A DNA stretch of 64,000 bases, taken from NCBI RefSeq assembly GCF_933775445.1, contig NC_065872.1, positions 12,152,001 through 12,216,000 of the forward strand, read 5' to 3'. A program made the position numbers and the translations under genes. Below the pieces are notes generated by a model that searched no databases, was not told the DNA's origin, and saw only the letters and a list, made by a program, of their open reading frames with translations. Of the stretch, positions 44,040 to 55,037 are shown piece by piece; the first letter of the stretch is position 1; each line of letters begins with the position of its first letter. Source of the stretch: Argentina anserina (taxonomy: Eukaryota; Streptophyta; Magnoliopsida; Rosales; Rosaceae).

Positions 44040-44720
44040 ACTGTCGGTGCACCTGCACTGACAGAAGAAACTGCAGGAGGACCGGGTCGGGTCGGAAAAA
44101 CGGGTCGGGCAGATGAACCGGGTCGGGTCGGAAAACCGGGTCGGGCAGACGAACCGGGTCGGATCAGAGATGCGGGTCGGGTTGGCGAACTGGGTCGGGT
44201 TGGAGAACCGGGTCGGGTTGTGTGGAACTGGGCCAGGCTGTGTGGATCTGGGCCGGGCTGTGTGGATCTGGGCCGGGTTGTGTGGGTGTGGAAATGGGTC
44301 GGTTTGAATCGCCGAAAGGAAGAGGTGATGGCGACGGTGACGAAACCGGAGAGCAGCGGCGACGTTATAGGGGATGGCGACGGTGACGGGAGCGGCGACG
44401 TTGATGGAGCGGCGGTGACGTCAGGCAGGAGCGGAGACAACTGAGGAGGGCAGGAACGGCAGCGGCAACGTCGGAGCAGAAACGGCGACGTCGAGATCGC
44501 GTGAGGGGGCGGCGGAGGGAAGCAGCGATGTCGACGGGAAAAACCTGAGAGGAGCGGAAGCGGCGACGTCGTCTGGTCGAAAGACGAACACAGCGGAGCT
44601 GGACGAACACCGTCGACGACTCGGAGGGCAGCAGCGACCGTGCAGGGGTGGAAACGACGTGAAAAACGTCGGAAAGCTACGGTGACGTCGACGTGCAAAG
44701 CCGGAGCCGGTTGGAAGCGG
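44040..44720. repeat. GC-rich leader of copia 1 with minisatellite arrays
   Basis: Between the primer-binding site and gag, short units recur: GGGTCGGGT/GAACCGGGTCGG words at 44080-44220, GTGTGGATCTGGGCCGGG at 44218-44285, and GGCGACG words at 44330-44720. This leader is far more GC-rich than its surroundings. Confidence 0.75.
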
Positions 44721-44809
44721 GAGAAGACAGCGGCGGCGATGTTGGCGACGTCGACTGTGCTCGGGAGAAAAAACCCAGAAAAAAACAGAGCAACAACAAA
44801 GAAAAACTA

Positions 44810-44822
44810 GGCTCTGATGCCA
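44810..44822 (-). other. Primer-binding site of copia 1
   Basis: TGGCATCAGAGCC on the minus strand directly abuts the 5' LTR. It matches the plant initiator-tRNA-type site (TGGTATCAGAGC) with one substitution. Confidence 0.85.
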
Positions 44823-44972
44823 AGAGGAAATTAAACTTGCTTGTTCATATTATTACACTATAATCATCTATATATACACATATAAAGTGATATAAAGTGA
44901 TCTCCACTACATTCTCCACTACACATTCCACTACCGTGATTCCCTCACCTACTATTCTCCACTCACACTACA

Positions 44973-45660
44973 GCCCTAGTCTTTTGACTCTCTAAATGCT
45001 GAGGTGATTCATATTAAGCCACTATCTAGTCTTTTCTATATCTGATTAAACAAAATAATAAAGAAAATATTATATACGTGTATTTCCTAAATATTATGAA
45101 GAGTACTAAGAAAGAGTGGTGAATTGTGATAGAAGATGATTTTAGATGATAGATAAGAATACCTCTCTTATGATGGCTTGCGATAGAACATGATCGGGAT
45201 AAGAAATCGGGAAGAAATTGATTTCCTTGGCGTCCTTCGTGTTCGATATTGCATCGTGGAGTAACTGAGTTGTGATTTTTCTCGACTTGATTTTTGCGTC
45301 CGGTCTCTATTTATTTATGGGTTTGTTTTCAATCTGCCATTATTCTGATTTGTGGTTTTGAATGGATTAGTTTGGGGATTTTTGTGGGTTTGTGTTAAAC
45401 TTAAAAACCAAAGGAAAACAAACAGTTCAAATTACCTGTCTCTTTTGACCCAAAAAAAAAATTACCTGTCTCTCTCCTTTGCTTCCCTCTGTGACCCAAA
45501 AGACCAAACCCGAGAGGAAAGCGGCCACTTATAATAGTTTCCCACACAGGGGTAAAATTGTCTTCTCACATACGCACTTTTATCTTATCCGGCAACCTAT
45601 AAGGCTTTCAAATGTGTTTTTAAGTAGCTCTCGAAAGTGAAATGTATCATATATCAAGAA
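44973..45660. other. Intergenic DNA between copia 1 and annexin 2
   Basis: No gene is seen. There are AT-rich and pyrimidine-rich segments (TTACCTGTCTCT words near 45434 and 45461). Confidence 0.4.
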
Positions 45661-45662
45661 CA

Positions 45663-46096
45663 CGCCCGGAAAGGCGCTGGAAGATATCGAATACGAGCAG
45701 AAGACGGCGAGTACGATCGGAGAAATGTTATACAAAGACGATTATACCCCTAGTATGCCACAGGGAGCCTAGAAGGCGCCATTGTTCAGAAGTGTGCTGA
45801 GCTCGAATCCAGAGCAGCCGCGTCCAACATTTCCGACGTGCGCTCCCCGGGTCCCACAAGTCAATGTGCAACTGCCGCGTCGAGGTTTTCCACGTAGCTC
45901 ATCAGCAGATTGGTACCTACATTGTTATCTACTCCGCCTGTCAACACCAACCCCATTTTGTCCTGTCTAAAATTTATCCCCCTTGTTTTACGGCCGCGGT
46001 AATAAGTTAATTCCCCACTTCATTCCTATAAAAGCCAAACCCCCACAAGTCTCTTTGCATCACCATCACCAGTCATTACATTTATACACTGAAAAG
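45663..46096 (+). promoter_or_regulatory. Promoter and leader of annexin gene 2
   Basis: It shares modules with the annexin 1 promoter: CGCCCGGAAAGGCGC...TCGAATACGAGC (45663-45698), GGAGCCTAGAAGGCGCC (45764-45780), GCAGCCGCGTCC (45814-45825) and CTGCCGCGTC (45871). TATAAAAGC begins at 46027, about 70 bp before the ATG. A pyrimidine-rich leader with CATCACCATCACC follows. Confidence 0.65.
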
Positions 46097-48689
46097 ATGG
46101 CGACTCTCAAAGTACCAGCTTGCGTTCCTTCTCCTCATGAAGACTCTGAGCAGCTCAGGAAGGCTTTTGAAGGTCCTTCATATGACACTAAAATGCAATC
46201 ACTTTACAATATCTGTTCTGTTTTTCATGTGTTTGATGACTTTGATTGGTTTAGTCATGTCTTTGTGTTGATCTGATTCTGTTTGGTTGATTATCTTCAA
46301 CTTTTGATGCATCTGGTTATTTCATGTTGTGTTTGGCTTCATCACCTAGCCCTTCATGGGTTTTCTGGGTTCCATGTATTACTAAGATGCAATCCTTGAT
46401 GCTTATAAAACTCACCATGTCAATGATGATATATCATTAAGGTTTTCTTTGTTTCATTGTTCTTTGGCATAAATTTAGGTTGACCAAAGTTTAGATCTTG
46501 ATTTTTGTTTTTATAAGTTATTTTATGGAGCCATTTTTTGGTTCACTGTTGACTGAACATTAGCTGATGTTTGAAATGTTTTAATACAATCTGTTATGGA
46601 TGATCTTGATCATATAACCCTCGATCTCCCTTCATAACAATTTTTCAGTTGTGTTTATGTGTTTCTGGGTTTTAATATAATGGGGTTACAACCATTGTAT
46701 TCAGTAAGCTTATATGATCAATTCATCATAGTGATCAGTGATCACCTGGATTTGTCTCTCTTAGTTTTTTCCTTCAATTTCATTGTTATTGTTTTTGTTA
46801 GACAACAGTGTTAGATCTACAGCTCTTTGAAATTATACTGTGGAGTGATAAGTGAGGTTCACTATTTACTGGAACCTTTTTAGATTATGGCAAAAGCAAG
46901 GCGTTAGTGCTAAACCACTATACACTGCATTCGACTTTTTCATATTCACGTGTTGACCAATGACCACCTTCCTTGAATTTTTCATTGGTTCCTATTTTAT
47001 TAGATTGGTATACGTCGCTAAAGGTTTAGACTTTAGAAATCATCTGATTGTAGTTGCAGAGGTGGTTAAACCACCGCAAGCAGGAAAGTCATTAGCTCTT
47101 GACACAATTCTGGACACTTGTAGAATCAATGAAGATAATGAACTATCGAACTTCACCTTATTGAAATATAAGTGGCTGTATCTGTCCTTGAGTCCCAGAG
47201 AGTTGGAAATTTAATCTAATTGCAGTAGGAGAGGAGGTGAACTATAAAAGGAGCTGCATGTGTCTATCAATTTTAAGATCTGTGCATATCTTCTATTCCT
47301 GAAAGTTGATTATGAACTAATTAAATTGCGTAATTTGTATGCAGGATGGGGCACAAATGAGGCATTGATCATTTCCATACTGGCTCACAGGAATGCTGAT
47401 CAGAGAAGACAAATTCAGAAGACTTATGCTGAAACTTATGGGGAGGAGCTTCTTAAGTCACTGGAGAAAGAACTCTCAAGTGATTTTGAGGTTAGATTTT
47501 CGTTACTCTTTTCTTAATTATAGAGGCAAAGCAGTCTTTCAAGTTTCAAGTGCACTGATTTATATGCTTGATTTGTCCATTTTTGTTGCATACCAGCGCG
47601 CTGTGCTGCTGTGGACACTGCATCCATCTGAGCGTGATGCACTTTTGGCTAATGAGGCTACAAAGATGTTCACTTCAAGCAATTGGGTTCTCATGGAAAT
47701 AGCTTGTTCTAGGTCTTCACATGATCTACTCCAGGTTAAACAGGCTTACCATGCTAAGTTCAAGAGATCCCTGGAGGAGGATATTGCATTTCATACATCT
47801 GGAGACTTCCGCAAGGTACAACCTTGAACTCCAACATGATTAGCCATATGAATATACTCTGAAGAGATTAATTGGCATATAGGAATGACATTACCATTTC
47901 ATGTTTACATACATTGGTATCCCTTTTTTTTTCTCAAAATATTATACACTTTATCCTTAGACGTTACCTTCTACCTAGATTTTTAGTCCTCTTTCCTTCT
48001 TTTCCAGTGCTTTATTAGTTGATCAATTTGCTCTGTTACTTAATTTTGACTCTGTTACAGCTTTTGGTTCCTCTTGTGAGTACTTACCGATATGAAGGAG
48101 ATGAAGTGAACGTTACAGTAGCGAAAAGAGAGGCTAAGATACTTAATGAGAAAATCAAGGACAAACACTACAATGATGAGGAGCTCATCAGGATCTTCAC
48201 TACCAGGAGCAAGGCACAGCTGAACGCTACTTTCAATCAGTACAACAATGCGTTTGGAAATGCCATTACCAAGGTAATAAACATCTCTTGATGCAGTAGC
48301 AGATAATTCGAAATGCCAAGATATATGCTCTAAATCTTATTGTAGGATGTTCTGCTGCTCGTGAAACTGATAGTATTGCATCTAATATGCAGGATTTGAA
48401 AGCTGATCTAGATGATGAGTTCCTCAAACTACTAAGAGCAACTGCCAAGCTCTTGACCTACCCTGAGAAATACTTTGAGAAGCTTCTCCGTCTGTCTATC
48501 AACAAGCTCGGGACAGATGAAGGTGCACTTACTAGAGTTATCACCACCAGGGCAGAGGTTGACCTGCATCGCATCAAAGAAGAATACCAGCGCAGAAACA
48601 GTGTTCCTTTGGACCGTGCAATTGAGAAGGATACTTCTGGTGACTATGAGAAGTTTCTCCTGGCGCTACTTGGACATGGAGACTGCTAA
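46097..48689 (+). CDS. Annexin D2-like protein, copy 2
   Basis: Five exons: 46097-46172, 47345-47490, 47597-47815, 48061-48273 and 48393-48689. Exons 1-4 have the same lengths as in copy 1 (76, 146, 219, 213 bp); exon 5 is nine bases longer. The product has 316 residues. It keeps GWGTNE, His40 in [21 protein letters not shown] and [19 protein letters not shown]. The C-terminus [14 protein letters not shown]...LLGHGDC is the ancestral-looking form shared with Arabidopsis ANN2. It is a direct tandem partner of copy 1, now separated by two transposons. Confidence 0.95.
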
Positions 48690-48958
48690 GCACGGTTCCC
48701 GTTCCCTTATTAATAATTATGAAGATAGTTCATGTCATATGCCATGGCTTGTCTTTGCTTGAATTCGTCTATTTTATGGTTTGTGTGGACTCTGTTCTAT
48801 TTATCTTGCTAGTCTGGCAGTGAGATTATGAATCTGAGTTGGTGTGATTTAAGAATTGCGTTCCTGTTACAGTTACTCCTAGTTATATATCTTAAATTTT
48901 GGTTCCCCTTACCTCTTTCTTTCAGAAAAAAGTAGCTTACTACCAGGGAACACAGTTG
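48690..48958. other. 3' flank of annexin 2
   Basis: AT-rich, likely mostly the annexin 3' UTR. Nothing else is visible. Confidence 0.4.
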
Positions 48959-48966
48959 GGTAAGCT

Positions 48967-49671
48967 CAATGGTCTAAATTTCGGTTATCGGCATCGTATC
49001 GGTTTTGTAAAATAAGGATATAACGGGAATATATCGAGATATATCGGATTATATCAGATTTATCGTTTTTGTTAATTTTTAATTTAAATTTAATATATTT
49101 ATAAACATATACTTCAAAATATTCAAAATATACCAAATAATATTAACTACTAAGTACTAATTGAACAAAAATAGGTGCACAAAAGATAGATTGAGATATT
49201 GATTATGCATTCATCCATTATAAATTCTCTCATCATCAGAATCAAAGTCAAAATCATCTTCTCCATTATCTTCATCCTCATCTTTTGAGATAAAATCATC
49301 TTTCATAAATCACCTTCTGTCTATTTGCGTTGAAATTCCTCAAAACGACATCGTCTCCTTAAAAAAAATCACCGAAAAAAAAGTAACAAGAAAAAAAGTC
49401 ACCAAAAAAAAAAGTCAACGAAAAAAAATTATCGAAAAAAAAATTTCCGAAAAAAAAGTCCACGAAAAAAAAAAGTCCACAAAAAAAAGTCTACCGAAAA
49501 AAAAGTCAAACGCAAAAAAATCCACTCATATATCCCGATATATCGCATGTTGACCCGATATTTTGAGTTGACCGATATATTAAGGCGATATGGCATTTAT
49601 CCTATCGGTTTCTAAATATCACCGATATATCGCCGATATATCCCCGATATATCCCGATATTTAGAACACCG
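48967..49671. mobile_element. Non-autonomous hAT-like element with CGATATAT arrays
   Basis: A 705-bp element. Terminal repeats CAATGGTCTAAATTTCGG and, from the right, CGGTGTTCTAAATATCGG agree at 14 of 18 positions. The flanks GGTAAGCT (48959-48966) and GATAAGCT (49672-49679) form an 8-bp target-site duplication with one mismatch. Subterminal regions are packed with ATATATCGG/CCGATATATC repeats. Between 49365 and 49525 lies an array of AAAAAAAA-GTCNNCG units. No transposase ORF. Confidence 0.75.
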
Positions 49672-49682
49672 GATAAGCTTAC

Positions 49683-49789
49683 AAAAGCTTTGAGCCCCTT
49701 GTATCCTTGTTGCCCCATTTGAGAGAAACATAGCTCCATTACCTCCATGTGACCTAGTTTCAGCTTCAGAAGCACATTTGCTGCATTAT
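49683..49789 (-). CDS. Orphan exon-like segment
   Basis: Between an acceptor (TTTGCCAG) and a donor (TTTT|GTAAGC) the minus strand is open and reads NAANVLLKLKLGHMEVMELC, then FSQMGQQGYKGLKAF. I do not recognise it. The hAT-like element at 48967-49671 abuts its donor side. It could be a remnant exon of a gene cut by the element, or chance. Confidence 0.25.
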
Positions 49790-50407
49790 CTGGCAAAGAT
49801 AACCACACAAGTCACACTCCAGTCCCCTGAAATCAATTTCAAACCAGGCAATCACAGATTCCCTTGAGAAGCCAAGCTGCATCAATGGTATCATGAAAAC
49901 TCAGAAACTAATACTACTACTCACCCATAGAAACCCTATGTTCCTCCAACTGCAATCTCTGAATGAACTGATAAACCCGTTCTTACAGCAGAATATCAAA
50001 GTGCCAGATTCAGCCATGTTCTATACCACATGCATAACTAAGCAATACTATTGTGTTCAAACTACAGCTTAAAAGTTCAAACCGTACAAAAATAAAGATC
50101 TAAACCTTAGTTGCTGGCATAAATTAGAAAGCTAATATATAAAGAAATTGGTCCATGATCAAGTAATTAGTAAACAGATACTTGAAACTGATACAAGAAA
50201 CTTGTAATAACCTGATTAAACCTCATGCTTTTCTGTCTACAAGTTTCACACTACTGATCTATAAATATATGACTACTACCGCTTCAAAACTCAGGATGCT
50301 GATCATCACAAGGGCATGCAAGGGTTTTACATGTCAAAAGCGGAGTTCGCTCTGAGATACACTTTATTTGAAATAGAGGGAAGTGGCCAGTTAGAGATTA
50401 TGATGAC
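49790..50407. other. 3' flank of the DUF4057 gene
   Basis: AT-rich, no supported gene. Confidence 0.4.
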
Positions 50408-51992
50408 TTAAACCAATGATATGCTGCTCTCACCACCAGGGGGCTTGCGGACACCACCTAGATAGTCTCTTGATGCCGCCTTCCCATCAGCAAAGATGTT
50501 GCTGCCACTCATTTCTCTCATCTTAGCTGTGCTTATTGGCTTTTCAGCAGATCCTGGAGAAACATCTCCCTTAAATATGTCATTGCCTGTCAGCTCTGCA
50601 AACTTCTGGTTATGAATTTTCTTGGAAGTCTTGACAACAGGATCCTCAGCGAACAAGAGTTTACTCTGACCTCCAGCAGGCTGTGTCAATGAAAATAAAG
50701 CAATTCACGTTCAATGTCAAGTTACAGAAACAGGAAAAAGAAATGGTATCTTTTCAGATAGTTTAGCACTACCCGTGTTGGTAATATTAATATAAATTTT
50801 CAGGAAAATGCTGTATATAGTATGGTATGCTACTGGACATTAATCTGAAGCAGTGCAATCCCAGTTGATCTGATTGATCAAGATTCAAACTCACAAAATG
50901 ACATCGCGAGCTCAGAGTGTCACAACTCAGAACATCAAATGCATGATTGCTTAATATATACCTAGCTTCCCAAACGCTAGGTGGTGATAAAGTTCCCATT
51001 CCCGATTTTATTCCTCTTTAGGTCTGCTATCTAGGTATGATCATTAGCATGATAACAAACCTAGCTATGGACATATAATCAGGTACATTGTTGTTTTGTG
51101 ATATATTACCATAGATTGTGTGCACATATTAGTTAATAATAACTGAACTAAGTAGTGTACCCTATATCACTGATTATAATTTGACCTACTCAAGGAGACC
51201 ATCAGCTCACTCACATTGGAAACTTTGACAGAGGTCCGAACATTTCTGGCCGCCGGCTCGCCGGAATCCTTGGGACTGTACTTAAACTCATGTGTCTCAA
51301 CAGCATTGACCGATCGCGGAACAATCTCCGGTGGAGGGCCAAAGATGTCATTTCCACAAAGCTCCCTAGTCTTGGACTTTGACACCCCCTTCTGAGTCTT
51401 GGAGTCCAATTCCGCCTGCAATGTCCCACTCAGCTCCCTCTGCTTCGCCACCTCCGGAATACTCGTCGGCTTCTTCGGAGTCACGTGCTCGTCCACGCTG
51501 AACGAGATTTGACTGATCCCATTGACCGCCTGCTGGTAAACCCGACCCGCCTGCTGCTCCGGCTCCGCATTTCCCTCGCCCGCGAAAATCCCGCTCCCCG
51601 TTATCTCCTTCATCTTGTAACCCGAGCAAGGCTTCCTAACAAACACGGATCTGAGAAGGGTAGAATCGTAAATATGAAAAATGGGGATCTTGTAAAAACA
51701 GGGATCTTACTTCTTGTTGAGGCTCAGAGCTTCTTCCTCGGTGATCTGACCGCCGTGGAGCACCTTGCTGATCCCATCCGACGGCTGTGGAAATGCAAAC
51801 GTCAGCTCAGTTTAGCTACTGTCGTCAGCTCAATTGTTCTCAGTGTGTGGATAGTTTTGAGGGTAAAGAAGTAAAAATTCGAACCTGGTGAGAGCGATGG
51901 GCGGAGGAGGCGGTGGCGGGGGAGTAGGGGACTTCTTGCCAAGTGAGCATGTCGGCGGTGTCGCGGCCGGGCTTCCTCACTGGAGTGGACAT
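50408..51992 (-). CDS. DUF4057 protein (At4g39860 type)
   Basis: Plant protein annotated in places as hematological/neurological-expressed 1-like; its molecular role is not established. Four exons: 51885-51992, 51711-51784, 51215-51635 and 50408-50680. They join in frame to 291 residues. The start MSTPVRKPGRDTADMLTW and SAHRSHQPSDGISKV match the family. The protein carries repeated [KR]E-x-[ST/C]-G-x-x-IF motifs: MKEITGSGIFAG, RELCGNDIFGPP, AELTGNDIFKGD and REMSGSNIFADG. It also has EVAKQRELSGTL and RNVRTSVKVSNPAGGQS across the last junction, and ends PPGGESSISLV. The start is the first ATG and is preceded by a (CT)n leader on this strand. It is probably intrinsically disordered (inference). 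Confidence 0.92.
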
Positions 51993-51997
51993 TGTTG

Positions 51998-52022
<25 letters not shown>
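51998..52022. repeat. (TC)n microsatellite at the DUF4057 leader
   Basis: A TC run lies immediately upstream of the DUF4057 start on the minus strand, so a GA-rich leader, a common plant 5' UTR feature. Confidence 0.85.
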
Positions 52023-52028
<6 letters not shown>

Positions 52029-52277
52029 TAGTATATCTTTGTGTTTGGAGTTTTTAAGGAGAGAGAGATATGGTTGTGTTGTGGTTTTGAAAGTTGATTA
52101 AAGAAATGAATAATATGTGATCAAGTACGAAATAGCATGACGTGTTGTCATTTTCTTTTTTTGATGAAGACGTGTTGTCATTTTCGAAACATGGAGGAGA
52201 AGTGAAAAATCTGAAAGAACATGCAAGCCACAGTGTGTACTCGTCGACAACAAATTATACTTTATGTATGGCCGTAT

Positions 52278-54518
52278 TAGGGGTGTTAATTGAAAACCGA
52301 AAACCGAAAAATAACCGAACTATAATCGAACCATAACCGAAAAAAACCGAAGAAAAAAAAAACCGCACCAAACCGCAAAAAAATCGCACCAAACCGAAAG
52401 ATTTGGTGTGGTTTTGGTTTGGGATGTTTGAAAACCGAAACCGAACCGAAAAACCGAATATATATATATATTATAAAGAAATTATATTATTTATAGATAT
52501 ATTTAATATACATAATTAAATATGTTATCGATCGAGACCCAAACTTTATCAAAATTCGGTGAATTTTTTACCATATCTGTATTTATATATGCTGATCACA
52601 TCCGACGGTCGAAATTTAATAATTTGAATTTTAGATATTGGAACCACAACATGTCTACTAATGTGGTATAACTTGTTTAGTGGTGTTTTTGCAAATGTAT
52701 GCAGTTGTGAAGCAACTATATCTTATAAATAGAATTTTGCAAATATGTCCGCATGATGCGTTACGTATAGTGAAATATGGTTATGGTAAAAAAATCACAT
52801 ATTTTCGATAACGTTTGTGTCCCGATCGAGGCGGTCAACCCTTTTTACGCTTATTATCCCCTATGGGTAGCCTTATCCCTGGAACGTAAAATTTTTGAAA
52901 ATTTTACACGAGCTGCTACATCACATATATGTGAGAGTGTGTGCATGAAAAAATCCACCAAAACTAGTCAAGAAGGAGGGGGTAAGAACAAATTCACTTA
53001 ATTAGATGAAATTAAGTTAATGTTGACCACATCGATCAAGACCCAAATATTATCAAAATTAGATGAATTTTTTACCATATCCTTATTTAAATATGCTGAT
53101 CACATCTGACGGTCAAAATTTAATATTTTGAATTTTAGACATTAGAACCACAACATGCTTACTAATGTGGTATAACTTGTTTAATGGCTTTTTGCAAATG
53201 TATGCATTTGTGAAGCTACTATATATTATAAATAGAATTTTGCAAATCTGTCTGCATGATGCGTTACGGATTGTGAAATAAGGTTATGGTAAAAAAATCA
53301 CATATTTTCGATAACGTTTGTGTCCCGATCGAGGCGGTCAACCCTTTTTACGCTTATTATCCCCTATGGGCCTATCGGTAGCCCTATCCCTGGAAGGTAA
53401 AATTTTTGAAAATTTTACACGAGCTGCTACATCACATATATATGAGAGTGTGTGCGTTAAAGAATCCACCAAAACTAGTCAAGAATGAGGGGGTAAGAAC
53501 GAATTCACAGTTAATTAGATAAAATTAAGTTAATGTTGACCACATCGATCGAGACCCAAATTTTATCAAAATTAGATGAATTTTTTACCATATCCGTATT
53601 TAAATATGCTGATCACATCTGACGGTCAAAATTTAATATTTTGAATTTTAGACATTGGAACCACAACATGCCTACTAATGTGGTATAACTTGTTTACTGG
53701 TTTTTTTTTTACAAATGTATGCATTTGTGAAGCAACTATATATTATAAATATAATTTTGTAAATCTGTCCGCATGATGCGTTACGTATAGTGAAATATTA
53801 TTGTGGTAAAAAATCACATATTTTCGATAACGTTTGTGTCCCGATCAAGGCGGTCAACCATTTTTACGCTTATTATCCCCTATGTGCCTATGGGTAGCCC
53901 TATCCCTAGAAGGTAAAATTTTTGAAAATTTTACACGAGCTGCTACATCACATATATGTGAGAGTGTGTGCGTGAAAGAATCCACCAAAACTAGTCTAAA
54001 AAGAGGGGGTAAGAACGAATTCACACTTAATTAAATGAAATTAAGTTAATGTTTACCACATCGATCGAGACCCAAATTTTATCAAAATTAGATGAATTTT
54101 TTACCATATCCGTATTTAAATATGCTGATCACATCTGACGGTCAAAATTTAATATTTTGAATTTTAGACATTGGAACCACAACATGCCTACTAATGTGGT
54201 ATAACTTGTTTAGTGGTTTTTTGCAATTGTATGCATTTGTGAAGCAACTATATCTTGTAAATAGAATTTTGCAAATCTGTCCGCATGTTCTTTTTATTTC
54301 ATTAAGAATCAAGTAGATAGACAAGGAAAGAAACTCCGATTTTCTTTACAAAATAACCGAAAGAAAAACCGATATAAACCAGAGAAAAACCAAACCGAAC
54401 CAAACCGAACACAATTGGTTTTTGAAAAAAAAAGTGAAAAACCAAACCGAATAAATAGAACGGTTTGGTGTTCGGTATCACCTATAAACCGCACCATTCA
54501 CACCGATTAACACCCCTA
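52278..54518. mobile_element. hAT-like element with four ~0.5-kb internal tandem repeats
   Basis: A 2241-bp element bounded by a perfect 8-bp target-site duplication GGCCGTAT (52270-52277 and 54519-54526). Terminal inverted repeats are TAGGGGTGTTAATTG (left) and TAGGGGTGTTAATCG (right, read inward). Subterminal regions are rich in AACCGAAA (left) and TTCGGTTT (right). No transposase. The interior is a tandem array, listed separately. Confidence 0.88.
52529..54290. repeat. ~504-516-bp tandem array inside the hAT-like element
   Basis: Units begin CGATCRAGACCCAAA at 52529, 53033, 53546 and 54062, the last being partial. Each contains CACATATTTTCGATAACG, TGTCCCGATCRAGGCGGTCA and ACACGAGCTGCTACATCAC, with a few percent divergence. 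Small frames in the array repeat with it and are not genes. Confidence 0.9.
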
Positions 54519-54660
54519 GGCCGTATGGCATACGACGTCGGAGATGATCTGAGTGACACTCGTGAATCTATTAGCCTTGCTAACTTATTGAACGAAACTG
54601 GAGCAATCTCACGGAGGCTTCAGATCTCATATTTACATTTTGATCGTTTAATTTTTAAAT

Positions 54661-54914
54661 ATGTACCAGTAGATTATTGTCAAAAAAATTTATTTAAATT
54701 AAAAATTGTTAAAATATTTATAAAATGTTTTACTCATTAATTATTATAGACTTGAACAGTTCATATTCGACATATTTGGTTTATCTATTAATTTTATCTA
54801 GCCTCATGCTTTAACGATTACTAAATTAATTGAAATTTGGTATAAATTTGATCTTTGTATACTTACGATATAAACCGTTGAGATGAAAAAATGTGATTAA
54901 AAATGAGTCTAATT
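54661..54914. other. AT-rich DNA left of copia 2
   Basis: Nothing recognised. The outer edge of the copia 2 3' LTR is probably near 54915 but could not be fixed. Confidence 0.35.
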
Positions 54915-55037
54915 TGATGCATGATGAAATAACTGTGTCTTTATTGAATGATATTGGAGCCTATATATATGCATTACAAAACTACAATCCCGTAGAATTC
55001 AGAGTCATAATCTATTACAGAGATAATAATCTATCAA

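Larger units (their letters stand above)
39539..44967 (-). mobile_element. Ty1/copia LTR retrotransposon 1 (complete, inactivated)
   Basis: A 5429-bp element on the minus strand with two 145-bp LTRs (39539-39683 and 44823-44967) that differ at four positions by my count, flanked by CTACA. Read on the minus strand, the LTR starts TGTGAGTGG. The primer-binding site TGGCATCAGAGCC (44810-44822) directly follows the 5' LTR and fits initiator-Met tRNA. A G-rich polypurine stretch (about 39684-39692) precedes the 3' LTR. Domain order is gag, zinc knuckle, protease, integrase, reverse transcriptase, RNase H, which is the copia order. The coding region is broken in gag/protease and in the integrase. 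It lies between the two annexin genes. Confidence 0.95.
52169..54660 (+). pseudogene. Host open frame split by the 2.2-kb hAT element
   Basis: With the element and one target-site copy removed, the flanks join into one frame: RRVVIFETWRRSEKSERTCK, then PQCVLVDNKLYFMYGRMAYD, then VGDDLSDTRESISLANLLNE. LVDNKLYFMYG recalls a kelch/F-box beta-propeller strand, but I cannot assign it. The frame is short on both sides, so it is probably a gene remnant. Confidence 0.35.

Noticed and set aside
44080..44290. CRISPR-like array of GGGTCGGGT words
   Set aside because: This is a degenerate minisatellite in a plant retrotransposon leader. There are no regular spacers, and CRISPR arrays are not expected in a plant nuclear genome.
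43985..44698. Long N-terminal extension of copia 1 gag
   Set aside because: The frame is open but repetitive and GC-rich with no ATG at its start. The conserved gag begins at ATG 43984.
52529..54290. Repeated small frames (for example 52777-53001 and 53834-54034) as a gene family
   Set aside because: They are the same segment of the 0.5-kb tandem unit and have no independent coding evidence.
54465..54740. Plus-strand frame spanning the right end of the 2.2-kb hAT element
   Set aside because: Its first part is transposon end sequence. Only the part after 54519 may be host coding and is described with the split frame.
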